From positions 496,001 through 560,000 of the forward strand of contig JAACTC010000005.1 of assembly GCA_009993635.1 (NCBI GenBank): 64,000 nt of DNA, in the 5' to 3' direction. The notes below the pieces were generated by a model. That model saw nothing but the letters and a program-made list of their open reading frames with translations. It had not been told where the DNA came from and searched no databases. The DNA comes from Erythrobacter sp. Its GTDB lineage: Bacteria > Pseudomonadota > Alphaproteobacteria > Sphingomonadales > Sphingomonadaceae. Positions 16,876-24,905 of the stretch are shown piece after piece; the first letter of the stretch is position 1, and each line of letters starts with the position of its first letter. The translations under genes and the position numbers were made by a program.

Positions 16876-18066
16876 TCAACGCAGGAACAGGCTCGCCAGC
16901 TCGACGTGGGTCGACCAGCGGAATTGCCCCACCGGGCGCAGCTCCTCCAACCGGAAACCTGCATCCACCAGCCGCCGCGCGTCGCGTGCCCAGCTTTGCG
17001 GATTGCAGCTGATGTAAACGACGCGGGAGACATCGCTTTGCGCGATGGTATCGATCTGGTTGCGCGCGCCCGCGCGCGGCGGATCGAGCAGGATGCAGTC
17101 GAACCTCGAGATTTCCTGCGCGGTCAACGGGTCGCGAAACAGATCGCGGTGCAGCGAATGGACGGGCTTTCCCCCCTGCCGCGCCGCAGCCTGGCACGCC
17201 AGATGCGCCGCCCGGTCGGCCTCTACCGCCAGCACCTTTGCTGGACCCGCGAGCGCGAAGGCAAAGGTGCCCAGGCCGGCGAAGAGGTCTGCGATCGTAC
17301 CACAGCCACTGCTCCATTCCCGCGCGGCTGAGACGAGCGCCTGCTCGCCATCCTCGGTCGGCTGAAGGAAGGCACCATGCGGGAAGCTGACGGGTATACC
17401 GTTGAGCGACACCGTGGCCGGTTCGGGCTCCCAGACCGGCTCAGGCCCATAGCCCTCATCGATGGAGAGCCGCGCCAGGCCATTGTCGCGCGCGAAGTCC
17501 AGCAGGGCTTCGGTCTGTGCAAGGCCATCGGGCGCAACGCCCTTAATCTCGGCCGCGACACCCTGATCGACCAGCGTCAGCTGGATATCGGCCGCAAGCT
17601 TGCCCGACCATGCGGCAAGCAGGGTACGCAGCGGATCGACCAGCGCGAACAGGGCGGGGTGCAGGATATGGCATTGCGCCATATCGATGATGCGGTGCGA
17701 CCCGCCTTCGCGAAACCCAATTACGATCCTTGCGCCTGCGCGCAGCGCGTGGAGCGTGGCCCGGCGGCGGGTGCGCGGCGGGGAAAGGTGCAGCGAAGTA
17801 ACCTTTCCGGGCGCAAGCTCCTGCGATTGCGCAGCGAATGAAACGCGGTCGGCCACGAATTGCGCCAGGGTTTGGTCATCGGCGTGCTGCAATTCGCACC
17901 CGCCGCACTGCGGGAAGTGGCGGCATGGCGGATCGATGTGGTGCGGGCCCGGCACGATCGTGCCATCGGCCTCCACGCTGTCGCCCGGCACTGCGCCTGC
18001 CACATGGCGGCCGCCTTGCGTCAGGCCATCGCCCTTGGCCGCGATGCGGACGACGGGATCGCTCAC
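16876..18066 (-). CDS. TrmA/RlmD-family RNA (uracil-5-)methyltransferase
   Basis: 396-aa SAM-dependent RNA m5U methyltransferase. A four-Cys iron-sulfur cluster motif is visible as CRHFPQCGGCELQH near residue 48, with the fourth Cys near residue 131 (MAQCHILHP). The SAM site is IADLFAGLGTFAF and the catalytic region DPPRAGA, with the nucleophile in SCNP. It probably modifies 23S rRNA, but which uridine cannot be decided. The GTG start at 18066 overlaps the nnrD stop as GTGA. The open frame extends further upstream inside nnrD and is not used. Confidence 0.92.
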   Translation of the reverse strand: MSDPVVRIAAKGDGLTQGGRHVAGAVPGDSVEADGTIVPGPHHIDPPCRHFPQCGGCELQHADDQTLAQFVADRVSFAAQSQELAPGKVTSLHLSPPRTRRRATLHALRAGARIVIGFREGGSHRIIDMAQCHILHPALFALVDPLRTLLAAWSGKLAADIQLTLVDQGVAAEIKGVAPDGLAQTEALLDFARDNGLARLSIDEGYGPEPVWEPEPATVSLNGIPVSFPHGAFLQPTEDGEQALVSAAREWSSGCGTIADLFAGLGTFAFALAGPAKVLAVEADRAAHLACQAAARQGGKPVHSLHRDLFRDPLTAQEISRFDCILLDPPRAGARNQIDTIAQSDVSRVVYISCNPQSWARDARRLVDAGFRLEELRPVGQFRWSTHVELASLFLR

Positions 18067-19514
18067 AGCAGATCTCCCAGCGCCGGATGAACCGCCTTGG
18101 CGAGCATTGCAGCGGTGAAGCCCGGCCCGGCATGGCGCGCGGCGCGTGCGTGCAGGTGCACCGCCTCGCACGCAGCCTGCATCGCATCGCCCGTCACCGC
18201 GAGGCGCGCTGCGGCGATCCCGGCCAGCACATCGCCCGATCCCGCGACCGATAGCCAGCGCGAACCCGGCGGGAAGAAGCGCAGCTGCCCGCCAGCCGCC
18301 AGCACCGTATCCGGCCCCTTGGCGAGCACCGCGCAGCCGGTTTTGCTTGCCAGCGCCAGAGCCCGCGCCCGCTTGCCCTCTTCCGCAATTTCGAAGGCAT
18401 CGCACAGCCGCGATAGCTCGCCCTCGTGCGGTGTCAGCAGGGTCGGGGCGTCGCGCCCCTCCAGCATTGCGGGCGTCAGCAGGACGAGCGCGTCGGCATC
18501 GAGCACGCCGGGCCTACCCGCAGCCAATGCCGCCTCCAGCCGATCGCACGCATCGTCATCGCGCCCCAGCCCCGGGCCGATAAGCAGCGCGGAAATACGA
18601 TCGTCACCCAGAGCATCGCCAAGCGGCGCGTCGTCGCGCACGAGATCGGGCATGTGGCCGGGGTGGTCACGGCTGCTCATCCACTTGACGTAGCCCGCCC
18701 CTGCCAGCGAAGCGGCGCGCGCGGCCATCAGCGTTGCGCCGGGCATGGCCCCGGCGATGATGGCGACCAGCCCGCGGGTATATTTGTGCGCGTCGAAATC
18801 TGGCGGCGCGATGCTGGGCGCCAGCGAAAGTGCCAAGGTGCCGCCGCATTCGGGCACGCCAATCTCGACCAGCCGTACAGCGCCCAACGCTTGCAGCGCA
18901 TCGCCCGAGAAATGCGCAGGCTTCCACGCGCCGAAAGCCAGCGTCAGGTCGAAATGCGGCAGGCCGTCCGGCCCGTCGCCGCTGTCGGCGTCGATCCCGC
19001 TGGGCACATCGAACGCGACCGACCGCTCATGCGCAGCGTGGAGCGCGCGAATCAGCGCGCGATGCTCGTCCGAAAGCGGGCGCGACAGCCCGATGCCGAA
19101 CATCGCATCGACGAACACCGTGCCGCGCACGCCCTCGCCGGTCGTCACGACCTCGCCATCGAAAGTCCCGGCGGCATGGCGTGCCAGATCGGTTTTCGGA
19201 GCAATAGGAGCGACCACCTTTACCGGCAGTCCACGCGCCCTGAGCGCCGCTGCCGCAACATATCCGTCGCCGCCATTATGGCCCGGCCCGCACAGCACGG
19301 TGACCGCACCGCCTGCCGCCAGCCGCGCGACCCAGTCTGCCGCGCCCTGCCCGGCGCGCTGCATCAGCTCCCATTCCTCGATCCCGCTGTCGAACAGCGC
19401 CGCCTCTGCGGCGCGCATCTGCTCGACGGTCAGGACCTGCGTGGCAGGATCACTGCGTTGTGGCGGGGAAGCGGTATCGGTTTCCGGCGATGGCGATTTC
19501 GAGCGTGTCACCAT
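18063..19514 (-). CDS. nnrD: Bifunctional NAD(P)HX epimerase/dehydratase
   Basis: 483-aa repair enzyme fusing the YjeF N-terminal epimerase (NnrE) and the C-terminal carbohydrate-kinase-like ADP/ATP-dependent NAD(P)HX dehydratase (NnrD). Epimerase motifs are TVEQMRAAEAALF and CGPGHNGGDGYVAA. The dehydratase half ends with GSGDVLAGIAAARLA. It restores hydrated NAD(P)H formed by heat or enzyme side reactions in the cytoplasm. The ATG at 19514 lies inside the 3' end of the upstream lipoprotein gene, giving a 65-nt overlap. No good later start was found before the conserved region, so the overlap seems real. Confidence 0.95.
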   Translation of the reverse strand: MVTRSKSPSPETDTASPPQRSDPATQVLTVEQMRAAEAALFDSGIEEWELMQRAGQGAADWVARLAAGGAVTVLCGPGHNGGDGYVAAAALRARGLPVKVVAPIAPKTDLARHAAGTFDGEVVTTGEGVRGTVFVDAMFGIGLSRPLSDEHRALIRALHAAHERSVAFDVPSGIDADSGDGPDGLPHFDLTLAFGAWKPAHFSGDALQALGAVRLVEIGVPECGGTLALSLAPSIAPPDFDAHKYTRGLVAIIAGAMPGATLMAARAASLAGAGYVKWMSSRDHPGHMPDLVRDDAPLGDALGDDRISALLIGPGLGRDDDACDRLEAALAAGRPGVLDADALVLLTPAMLEGRDAPTLLTPHEGELSRLCDAFEIAEEGKRARALALASKTGCAVLAKGPDTVLAAGGQLRFFPPGSRWLSVAGSGDVLAGIAAARLAVTGDAMQAACEAVHLHARAARHAGPGFTAAMLAKAVHPALGDLL

Positions 19515-19890
19515 TGAGCGTTTGCGTCAGCTCGTCCGCGCCTGCAACCACTGCAAGGCCCGAACCGTCGGCCAATTGCTCGAAACGGCGGAATCCGCCG
19601 TCTGGATGGAACACGGTCAGCAGGCGGGCGCCATCAATGTCGGCCCGTTCCACGGTGCAGGTCGAATCGAAATCGGTCGCCCCGCCCGGCGCGCACGCGA
19701 TCGCCTGCGTGGGCAGCGGTCCACCGCCCGAGGCATCGACGGTTGCGGTGGGCGTGGGTGTGGGAGAGCCCGTGTCTGCGGCATCGCCGCCGCCGGTATC
19801 GCCGACCACGGCCATCACATCGCCACCACAGGTGACGAGCAAACCGGCAAGCCCGGCCACCGTGAGTGCAGCGGCAATTCGCATCCACAT
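19450..19890 (-). CDS. Small putative exported protein
   Basis: 146-aa product not recognised by family. The N-terminus MWMRIAAALTVAGLAGLLVTCGG is a signal peptide with a lipobox-like LVTC, suggesting a lipoprotein. The mature part has a Gly/Thr/Pro-rich linker (GSPTPTPTATVDASGGG) followed by a compact region with two Cys (CAPGG and CTVER) that could form a disulfide. The 3' end overlaps nnrD by 65 nt in another frame. Codon usage resembles the neighbours. Confidence 0.7.
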   Translation of the reverse strand: MWMRIAAALTVAGLAGLLVTCGGDVMAVVGDTGGGDAADTGSPTPTPTATVDASGGGPLPTQAIACAPGGATDFDSTCTVERADIDGARLLTVFHPDGGFRRFEQLADGSGLAVVAGADELTQTLNGDTLEIAIAGNRYRFPATTQ

Positions 19891-19977
19891 AGCCTTCCAT
19901 CGTCTCCTGCGACCCGGAGAGGAAACGGCTCTAGCGGCAAAAGGTAAGCATCCGGTTGACGATGTGGAGCACGCGCC

Positions 19978-20709
19978 TCAGCCAGACGCCAGCGCGGCCA
20001 GCACTTCCTGCGCGACCTGCGCGATGCGATCGGCCCATACCGCCTGATGGCTCTTGCGCGCCACCTGGTCCTGCCGCAGCTCGATGGTGAGGTAGGGGAT
20101 GCCGTTCGCTTCCGCATGGCGGTCCATCGTGGCGTTCAGCTGCTTGCCCGAATAGGGTTCGTTGTCGCCCACGGTGAAGCCCATCGCGGTAAACGCATCG
20201 ATCGCAATGCGCGCGGCGCGGTCGTCCCGATTGTACAGCAGGCCGACTTCCCACGGGCGCTGCTCTCCGGTCGTGGCGAGCTGGGGGGTGAAGCTGTGGA
20301 TGGCGAGAATCAGCGAAGGCTGCACCTCCGCGACCAGCTGCGCAAAGGCCTGATGGTAGGGGCGGTGATACAGCGCGATGCGCCGCTCCACATCGGCCCC
20401 GATATTGCCCGGGATCGTGTGCCCGTCGCTTGCCGCAACGACCAGCCCATCGTCGCCTTCGCTGCGGTGCAGATCGATCACCAGGCGGCTGACCTGCGCG
20501 ATCTGCGCGGCCATATCGTGCTTGCGGGCGAGCCGTTCGGCAATGCCTGCCGTGCCGATATCGACCGCGATATGCTGGTCCATCAGCTCTGCGGGAATGC
20601 CCAGCTCGATGTCGTCGGGCACCCGGTTGCTCGCGTGATCGGCAATCACGAGGATGCCGCCACGCCGGGGGGTGCCGATCCGGATGAAGGGGGGATGGGG
20701 TTCGCTCAT
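19978..20709 (-). CDS. N-formylglutamate amidohydrolase family protein
   Basis: 243-aa cytoplasmic hydrolase of the HutG/FGase family, which deformylates N-formylglutamate. Family motifs include LVIADHASNRVPDD near residue 20, VSRLVIDLHRSEGDD near residue 78 and AIHSFTPQL near residue 145. The conserved His, Asp and Glu residues (ending TIELRQDQV) fit a metal-dependent peptidase-like site. No histidine-utilisation genes lie nearby, so the physiological substrate could differ. It is 6 bp downstream of ispE on the same strand. Confidence 0.88.
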   Translation of the reverse strand: MSEPHPPFIRIGTPRRGGILVIADHASNRVPDDIELGIPAELMDQHIAVDIGTAGIAERLARKHDMAAQIAQVSRLVIDLHRSEGDDGLVVAASDGHTIPGNIGADVERRIALYHRPYHQAFAQLVAEVQPSLILAIHSFTPQLATTGEQRPWEVGLLYNRDDRAARIAIDAFTAMGFTVGDNEPYSGKQLNATMDRHAEANGIPYLTIELRQDQVARKSHQAVWADRIAQVAQEVLAALASG

Positions 20710-20715
20710 GCCCGC

Positions 20716-21522
20716 CTATCTAAGAACGGAGGCCATCTGCCACCACCCCGGCTTGCGGGTTGCGATGGCGCGAGCTGCCGCGTCGCGGGCGGCGGCATCG
20801 GGATAGAGCGCAAAGCACGTCGCGCCCGAGCCTGACATGCGCGCGAGGTCGGGCGCGGTATCGCGCAGCGCGGCGAGCACATCGGCGATGACCGGGCAGA
20901 TGGATATGGCGGGGTCTTCCAGATCGTTGCGCCCCGCCTGCGCGATCTGCGAGGCCGTGCCCTCGGGCAGGGCGCCGCGATCCTTCCCGTCCCACGCCCG
21001 GAACACCGGCCCCGTGGAGAGCGCGACGCGCGGATTGACCAGCAGCACGGGCGTGCCCGCCAGATCGTTGTCGAGCGGGGCGAGCTCTTCCCCAACCCCG
21101 CGTCCGACCGCCATTTCGGAAGCCACGCAGGCAGGCACATCCGCGCCGAGTTTCAGCGCGCGCTCCTGCCAGTCCTCGGGCAGGCCGTGCATCTGCTCGA
21201 CCAGCCGGAACACCGCGCCCGCATCAGCCGATCCACCACCCAGCCCCGCCGCGACGGGCAAGTTTTTTTCGAGGGTGATGGAGAGACCGCCCGGATGCGG
21301 CAGCGCGTTGAGCGCGCGTGCGACGAGGTTGTCGCCCGGATCGCCAACAAGATCCGCAAATTCCCCGTTAGTCCGCACTTCGTCGCGCTCCGCAGGCGAA
21401 GCACTGAGCACATCGCCGTGCTCGCAGAAGGCGAACAGCGTTTCCAGCTCATGATAGCCATCCTCGCGCCGCTTGCGGACATGGAGCGCAAGGTTGAGCT
21501 TGGCGTATGCAGTTTCTCTCAC
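20716..21522 (-). CDS. ispE: 4-diphosphocytidyl-2-C-methyl-D-erythritol kinase
   Basis: 268-aa GHMP-family kinase of the MEP isoprenoid pathway, feeding carotenoid and quinone synthesis. It starts METAYAKLNLALHVR-like and carries the ATP loop PVAAGLGGGSADAGA and a C-terminal GSGATCF motif. The start is GTG at 21522, in a GTGA overlap with the preceding DUF559 gene. A diverged second copy of its first eight codons, beginning with ATG, lies 496 bp upstream at 21995-22018, which suggests that the present GTG start was created when a cassette inserted in the 5' end of the gene. Confidence 0.95.
   Translation of the reverse strand: MRETAYAKLNLALHVRKRREDGYHELETLFAFCEHGDVLSASPAERDEVRTNGEFADLVGDPGDNLVARALNALPHPGGLSITLEKNLPVAAGLGGGSADAGAVFRLVEQMHGLPEDWQERALKLGADVPACVASEMAVGRGVGEELAPLDNDLAGTPVLLVNPRVALSTGPVFRAWDGKDRGALPEGTASQIAQAGRNDLEDPAISICPVIADVLAALRDTAPDLARMSGSGATCFALYPDAAARDAAARAIATRKPGWWQMASVLR
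21499..21522 (-). repeat. ispE 5'-end direct repeat, copy attached to intact ispE
   Basis: These 24 bp encode the current ispE start (MRETAYAK on the minus strand). They match the copy at 21995-22018 at 19 of 24 positions and in the same orientation. The two copies bracket the DUF559 cassette. Confidence 0.75.
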
Positions 21523-21941
21523 AAGTCCTCCCCGGCACGGGGAGGGGGACCATCCGCAGGATGGTGGAGGGGCGTGGCAATCGACATCTGCCGCTCTCTA
21601 CAGATTTCCTCGATCCGTGCGACCACTGGCTCGACCTCGTCCAGAATGAGCCGCGCGGGTATTCGCGTCACCGCTATTCCGCGCGATCGCAGGAAGCGTG
21701 TGCGCAGCGCGTCGCGGTGCTGTGCAGCCTCGCTATCATGCGCGGCGCCATCGACTTCGACCGCCAGACGCAGTGCATCGCAATAGAAATCGAGAACGTA
21801 CTTTCCCGCGGGATGTTGACGCCGGAATTTGAAACCACCGGGTCGCTTGCGCAATTCGCGCCACAAGATCACTTCGGAGAGAGACATCTCGCCGCGCAGT
21901 TTGCGAGCAAGGTTCACGGTAGCGCGATTTCCAGTGATCAC
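21519..21941 (-). CDS. DUF559 (Vsr-like, PD-(D/E)XK-fold) endonuclease-domain protein
   Basis: 140-aa member of the DUF559 family, related to very-short-patch-repair endonucleases. Diagnostic runs are LSEVILWRELRKRPGGFKFRRQHP, split here as LSEVILWRELRK and GGFKFRRQHPAG, then YVLDFYCDALRLAVEVDGAAH with the acidic catalytic residues. The start is GTG at 21941. The last 16 or so residues (HHPADGPPPRAGEDL) are encoded inside the right inverted repeat of the cassette, and the stop codon overlaps the ispE GTG. The function of stand-alone DUF559 proteins is unknown. Confidence 0.88.
   Translation of the reverse strand: MITGNRATVNLARKLRGEMSLSEVILWRELRKRPGGFKFRRQHPAGKYVLDFYCDALRLAVEVDGAAHDSEAAQHRDALRTRFLRSRGIAVTRIPARLILDEVEPVVARIEEICRERQMSIATPLHHPADGPPPRAGEDL
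21526..21574 (+). repeat. Right inverted repeat of DUF559 cassette (REP-like)
   Basis: Reads TCCTCCCCGGCACGGGGAGG followed by GGGACCATCCGCAGGATGGT and GGAGGGGCG. It contains two hairpins of its own (CCTCCCC/GGGGAGG and ACCATCC/GGATGGT). It pairs with the opposite-orientation copy at 21948-21994. Confidence 0.8.
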
Positions 21942-21947
21942 CAGACG

Positions 21948-21994
21948 GCCCCTCCACCATGCTCCGCATGGTCCCCCTCCCCCACGGGGGAGGA
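21948..21994 (-). repeat. Left inverted repeat of DUF559 cassette (REP-like)
   Basis: On the minus strand it reads TCCTCCCCCGTGGGGGAGGG, then GGACCATGCGGAGCATGGTG and GAGGGGC. It is about 85-90 percent identical to the right copy. Differences in the stem arms are compensatory (CCATGCG/GCATGG against CCATCC/GGATGG), so the hairpins are conserved. Confidence 0.8.
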
Positions 21995-22018
21995 TTTGGC
22001 GTAGGCGGTTTCTTTCAT
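21995..22018 (-). repeat. ispE 5'-end direct repeat, upstream orphan copy
   Basis: On the minus strand it encodes MKETAYAK starting from ATG at 22018, the same peptide start as ispE (MRETAYAK). The frame then runs into the inverted repeat and stops after about 26 codons. It is probably the original ispE start region, separated from the gene by the cassette. Confidence 0.75.
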
Positions 22019-22058
22019 CGAACGACCCTTGCGCTCAATTAAGGACATAAATGAGCGG

Positions 22059-22361
22059 TCACCGTTCTCGTCGCGCAAAGATAGTCAACCATCCTACTTC
22101 TTGCCTGATCATTTCCGGCGCATCACAGCGGATGACTTCTTCGCTGAGCTCATGATCGGGATAGTCAGAAATCACTTCGGCCGCCGACACGCTCGCCGAC
22201 TCTAGATCTTCATCTGAAGGCTCGCCGTCGAAAAAGAAGTGGAGTAAAATCTGATTATCGACATCCTTCGCTAGGACGCGACGCAAATTTGGCCCCACCT
22301 CGCCCCACAATGCTCTGGTTACAGAGCAGATGAGCGCACTCCGGTCAGCGCCCTTCGTCAT
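22059..22361 (-). CDS. Small conserved-looking protein downstream of ETF-QO, unassigned
   Basis: 100-aa acidic cytoplasmic protein that I do not assign with confidence. It has a well-formed hydrophobic core pattern (NQILLHFFFDGEPSDED, then SAAEVISDYPDHELSEEVI). The overall layout is reminiscent of small immunity-type or colicin-immunity-like proteins that occur as orphans, but that is only an impression. Its ATG overlaps the ETF-QO stop by 1 nt, so it could be translated from the same message. The base composition is lower in GC than its neighbours, a hint of later acquisition. No toxin partner is visible. Confidence 0.72.
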   Translation of the reverse strand: MTKGADRSALICSVTRALWGEVGPNLRRVLAKDVDNQILLHFFFDGEPSDEDLESASVSAAEVISDYPDHELSEEVIRCDAPEMIRQEVGWLTIFARRER

Positions 22362-24007
22362 CACATATTCGGATAGTTCGGGCCGCCACCGCCTTCGGGG
22401 ACGGTCCAGACGATGTTCTGGTTCGGGTCCTTGATGTCGCAGGTCTTGCAGTGGACGCAGTTCTGGCCGTTGATGACGTAGGTCATCTCGCCCGTATCCT
22501 CGTCCTCCACCCATTCGTACACGCCCGCCGGGCAGTACCGCTGCGAGAGGCCGGCGTAGACGCCCAGCTCGCTTTGCTTCTGCAGCTCCATGTCCTTCAC
22601 CTTCAGGTGCGTCGGCTGGTCTTCTGCGTGGTTGGTGAAGCTGTAGGCGACGCTGGTCAGCTTGTCGAAGCTGATCACGCCGTCGGGCTTGGGATAGATG
22701 ATCGGGTCGAACAGGTCGGCACGCTTGGTGTGCGTGTAGTCGGGCGTGTGCTTCAGCGTGAAGGGCAGCCCGATCTTCAGCGTGCGCATCCACATGTCGA
22801 TGCCCGCCAGCACGGTGCCGAAATCGCCACCCAGCTTGGCGATCGCGGGCTGCGCGTTCTTCACCTTCTTCAGCTCGGTCGCGATCCAGCTTTCCCGCAC
22901 GGCCTCGTCGTAATCGCTCAGCTGGGTGTGTTCCTTGCCCGCCGCGATCGCCGCGGCGACGCTTTCGGCTGCCAGCATTCCGCTCTTCATCGCGGTGTGG
23001 CTGCCCTTGATCCGGGGCACGTTGACGAAGCCCGCCGAACAGCCGACCAGCGCGCCGCCGGGGAACGCCAGTTGCGGCACGCTTTGCCAGCCGCCTTCGT
23101 TGATCACGCGCGCGCCATAGGCCACGCGCTTGCCGCCCTCGATGATCGCGAGGATTTCCGGGTGGTGCTTCCACCGCTGGAATTCCTGGTAGGGCGAGAG
23201 GTAGGGATTGGCGTAATCGAGCGCGACCACGAAGCCGAGCGAGACCTGGTTATCGTCGATGTGGTAGAGAAAGCCCCCGCCCCAGCTGTCGTTATCCAGC
23301 GGCCAGCCCTGCGTGTGGATCACCCGGCCCGGCACGTGCTTCTTGGGGTCGATCTCCCAGATTTCCTTCATGCCGAGCCCGTAGGTCTGCGGCTGGCAAT
23401 CCTTTTCGAGGTCGAATTTTGCCTTGAGCTGCTTGGTCAGGCTGCCCCGCGCCCCCTCGGCGAACAGCGTGTATTTCGCATGGATTTCCATGCCTGGCTG
23501 GAAATCGGGCTTGTGTTCGCCATCGGCGGCCACGCCCATGTCCTGCGTGATGACGCCCGCGACCGCACCGTCCTCGCCATAGATCACTTCTGCGGCGGGG
23601 AAGCCGGGGAACACCATCACGCCCAGCGCCTCGGCCTGCTCGCCCAGCCAGCGGGTCAGGTTGGCGAGCGATCCGGCATAATTGCCCTTGTTGCTCATCA
23701 GCGGGGGCATGAAGGCGTGCGGCATGGAGAACTTGCCGTTCTTGCGCAGTACCCAGTGCCAGTTGTCCGTCACCGGCACTTCGCCAATGGGGCAGTCCAT
23801 ATCCCGCCATTCGGGGAACAGCTCGTTCAGCGCCTTGGGATCGTGAACCACACCCGAAAGGATGTGTGCCCCGATCTCCGAGCCCTTTTCAAGCACGATG
23901 ACTTCAAGCTCTTCATTGATCTGCTTGAGACGGATGGCGGCGGCCAGCCCGGCGGGTCCACCACCCACCACCAGCACGTCGCACGGCATGGATTCGCGTT
24001 CGATCAT
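22361..24007 (-). CDS. Electron transfer flavoprotein-ubiquinone oxidoreductase
   Basis: 548-aa inner-membrane-associated flavoprotein that passes electrons from ETF (fatty-acid and amino-acid oxidation) to ubiquinone. The FAD-binding N-terminus VLVVGGGPAGLAAAIRLK lies near residue 11. The C-terminal 4Fe-4S ligands are visible in SQRYCPAGVYEW and GQNCVHCKTCDIKDP. Length and both cofactor sites are complete. ATG 24007 is chosen; the frame runs up to 24145, but that extension has no family similarity. It is divergent from the gene at 24093, with an 85-bp gap that probably holds both promoters. Confidence 0.96.
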   Translation of the reverse strand: MIERESMPCDVLVVGGGPAGLAAAIRLKQINEELEVIVLEKGSEIGAHILSGVVHDPKALNELFPEWRDMDCPIGEVPVTDNWHWVLRKNGKFSMPHAFMPPLMSNKGNYAGSLANLTRWLGEQAEALGVMVFPGFPAAEVIYGEDGAVAGVITQDMGVAADGEHKPDFQPGMEIHAKYTLFAEGARGSLTKQLKAKFDLEKDCQPQTYGLGMKEIWEIDPKKHVPGRVIHTQGWPLDNDSWGGGFLYHIDDNQVSLGFVVALDYANPYLSPYQEFQRWKHHPEILAIIEGGKRVAYGARVINEGGWQSVPQLAFPGGALVGCSAGFVNVPRIKGSHTAMKSGMLAAESVAAAIAAGKEHTQLSDYDEAVRESWIATELKKVKNAQPAIAKLGGDFGTVLAGIDMWMRTLKIGLPFTLKHTPDYTHTKRADLFDPIIYPKPDGVISFDKLTSVAYSFTNHAEDQPTHLKVKDMELQKQSELGVYAGLSQRYCPAGVYEWVEDEDTGEMTYVINGQNCVHCKTCDIKDPNQNIVWTVPEGGGGPNYPNM

Positions 24008-24092
24008 AATGCCCTCAAAGCCCTTTCCCGGCTGAATTCGCGTTTCTTCCGACTTGATTGGATGCGCGCCACAGGTCAAGACCTGCATCCGG

Positions 24093-24905
24093 ATGGCCGA
24101 TCTTTCCTCTGAACCGAAAACGCTGCGCGATGCCTTCGCCGCCACGCTCGACTGGTGGCGCGAAGCGGGTGTAGAAGAATTCGTCGAAGACGCGCCGGGC
24201 GGCTGGCTGCGCAGCGCGAATACGGATGTGCCAGGCGGCGATGCCGTAGCGCAAAGTGCCGCAACGCCGCCGGTCGAAGCGACGCCCGAGCCGGTCAGGC
24301 GCGGCGCGCTCTCGCGGTTTCTGGAGGCCGAAGGCGACGGGCAGCATCCCGGCGATCCGGCGCAGTGGCCGACCGATCTGGATAAATTTGTACGCTGGTG
24401 GATGGAAAGCGACGCGGTGGATGCACCCGGTGCCTATCCGCGTATCGCACCGCGCGGCCCGGCCGAAGCGCGCGCGATCCTGATCCTTCCCCAGCCGCAG
24501 GAGCAGGACGGCGACGCCCTGCTTGGCGGGCCGGCCGGAACGCTGGCCGATTCAATGCTGCGCGCGTTCGGGTTTGCCGCCGAAGAAATCCGCTATGCCA
24601 GCGTGCTGCCGCGCCACACCCTGCGGCCCGACTGGGATGCGGTGGCGGCGGCGGGCTATGGCCGGTTGCTGCTGCATCACATTGCGCTCGCCAGACCAGA
24701 GCGGATCGTGGCCTGCGGCGAACGCGTCTGGTCGTTGCTGGCACACGGTGCGGCGCAAGAGCCGCAGGCGTTAACCACTATCACAACCGATTCTGCTAGG
24801 ATTCCCGTCTTCGCGATACCCGATATGCAGGCATTACTGCGCAATCCGGCATCGCGTGCGCAGACATGGAACCGATGGCTAGACTGGAACGACAGCCCCC
24901 GATGA
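24093..24905 (+). CDS. Uracil-DNA glycosylase-like protein
   Basis: 270-aa protein with an N-terminal variable region (to about residue 120) and a C-terminal half resembling the UDG superfamily: ARAILILPQPQEQDGDALLGGPAGTL is similar to the GEAPG-type start motif region, and LLLHHIALARPERIVACGERVW fits the later core. The classical catalytic motif is altered, as in several alphaproteobacterial homologues, so activity is uncertain. The stop overlaps the start of the lytic transglycosylase (ATGA). Confidence 0.7.
   Translation: MADLSSEPKTLRDAFAATLDWWREAGVEEFVEDAPGGWLRSANTDVPGGDAVAQSAATPPVEATPEPVRRGALSRFLEAEGDGQHPGDPAQWPTDLDKFVRWWMESDAVDAPGAYPRIAPRGPAEARAILILPQPQEQDGDALLGGPAGTLADSMLRAFGFAAEEIRYASVLPRHTLRPDWDAVAAAGYGRLLLHHIALARPERIVACGERVWSLLAHGAAQEPQALTTITTDSARIPVFAIPDMQALLRNPASRAQTWNRWLDWNDSPR

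Larger units (their letters stand above)
21526..21994 (-). mobile_element. Putative cassette: DUF559 gene bounded by inverted repeats, inserted at ispE start
   Basis: A 469-bp unit consists of the DUF559 gene enclosed by two imperfect inverted repeats (21526-21574 and 21948-21994). Directly outside both repeats lie 24-bp diverged copies of the ispE 5' end in direct orientation. This is the pattern expected if the unit inserted just after the ispE start and duplicated the target. No transposase is present in or near the unit. DUF559 genes associated with such palindromic repeats are, to my knowledge, recurrent in sphingomonads, but whether the gene drives movement is unknown. Confidence 0.6.
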
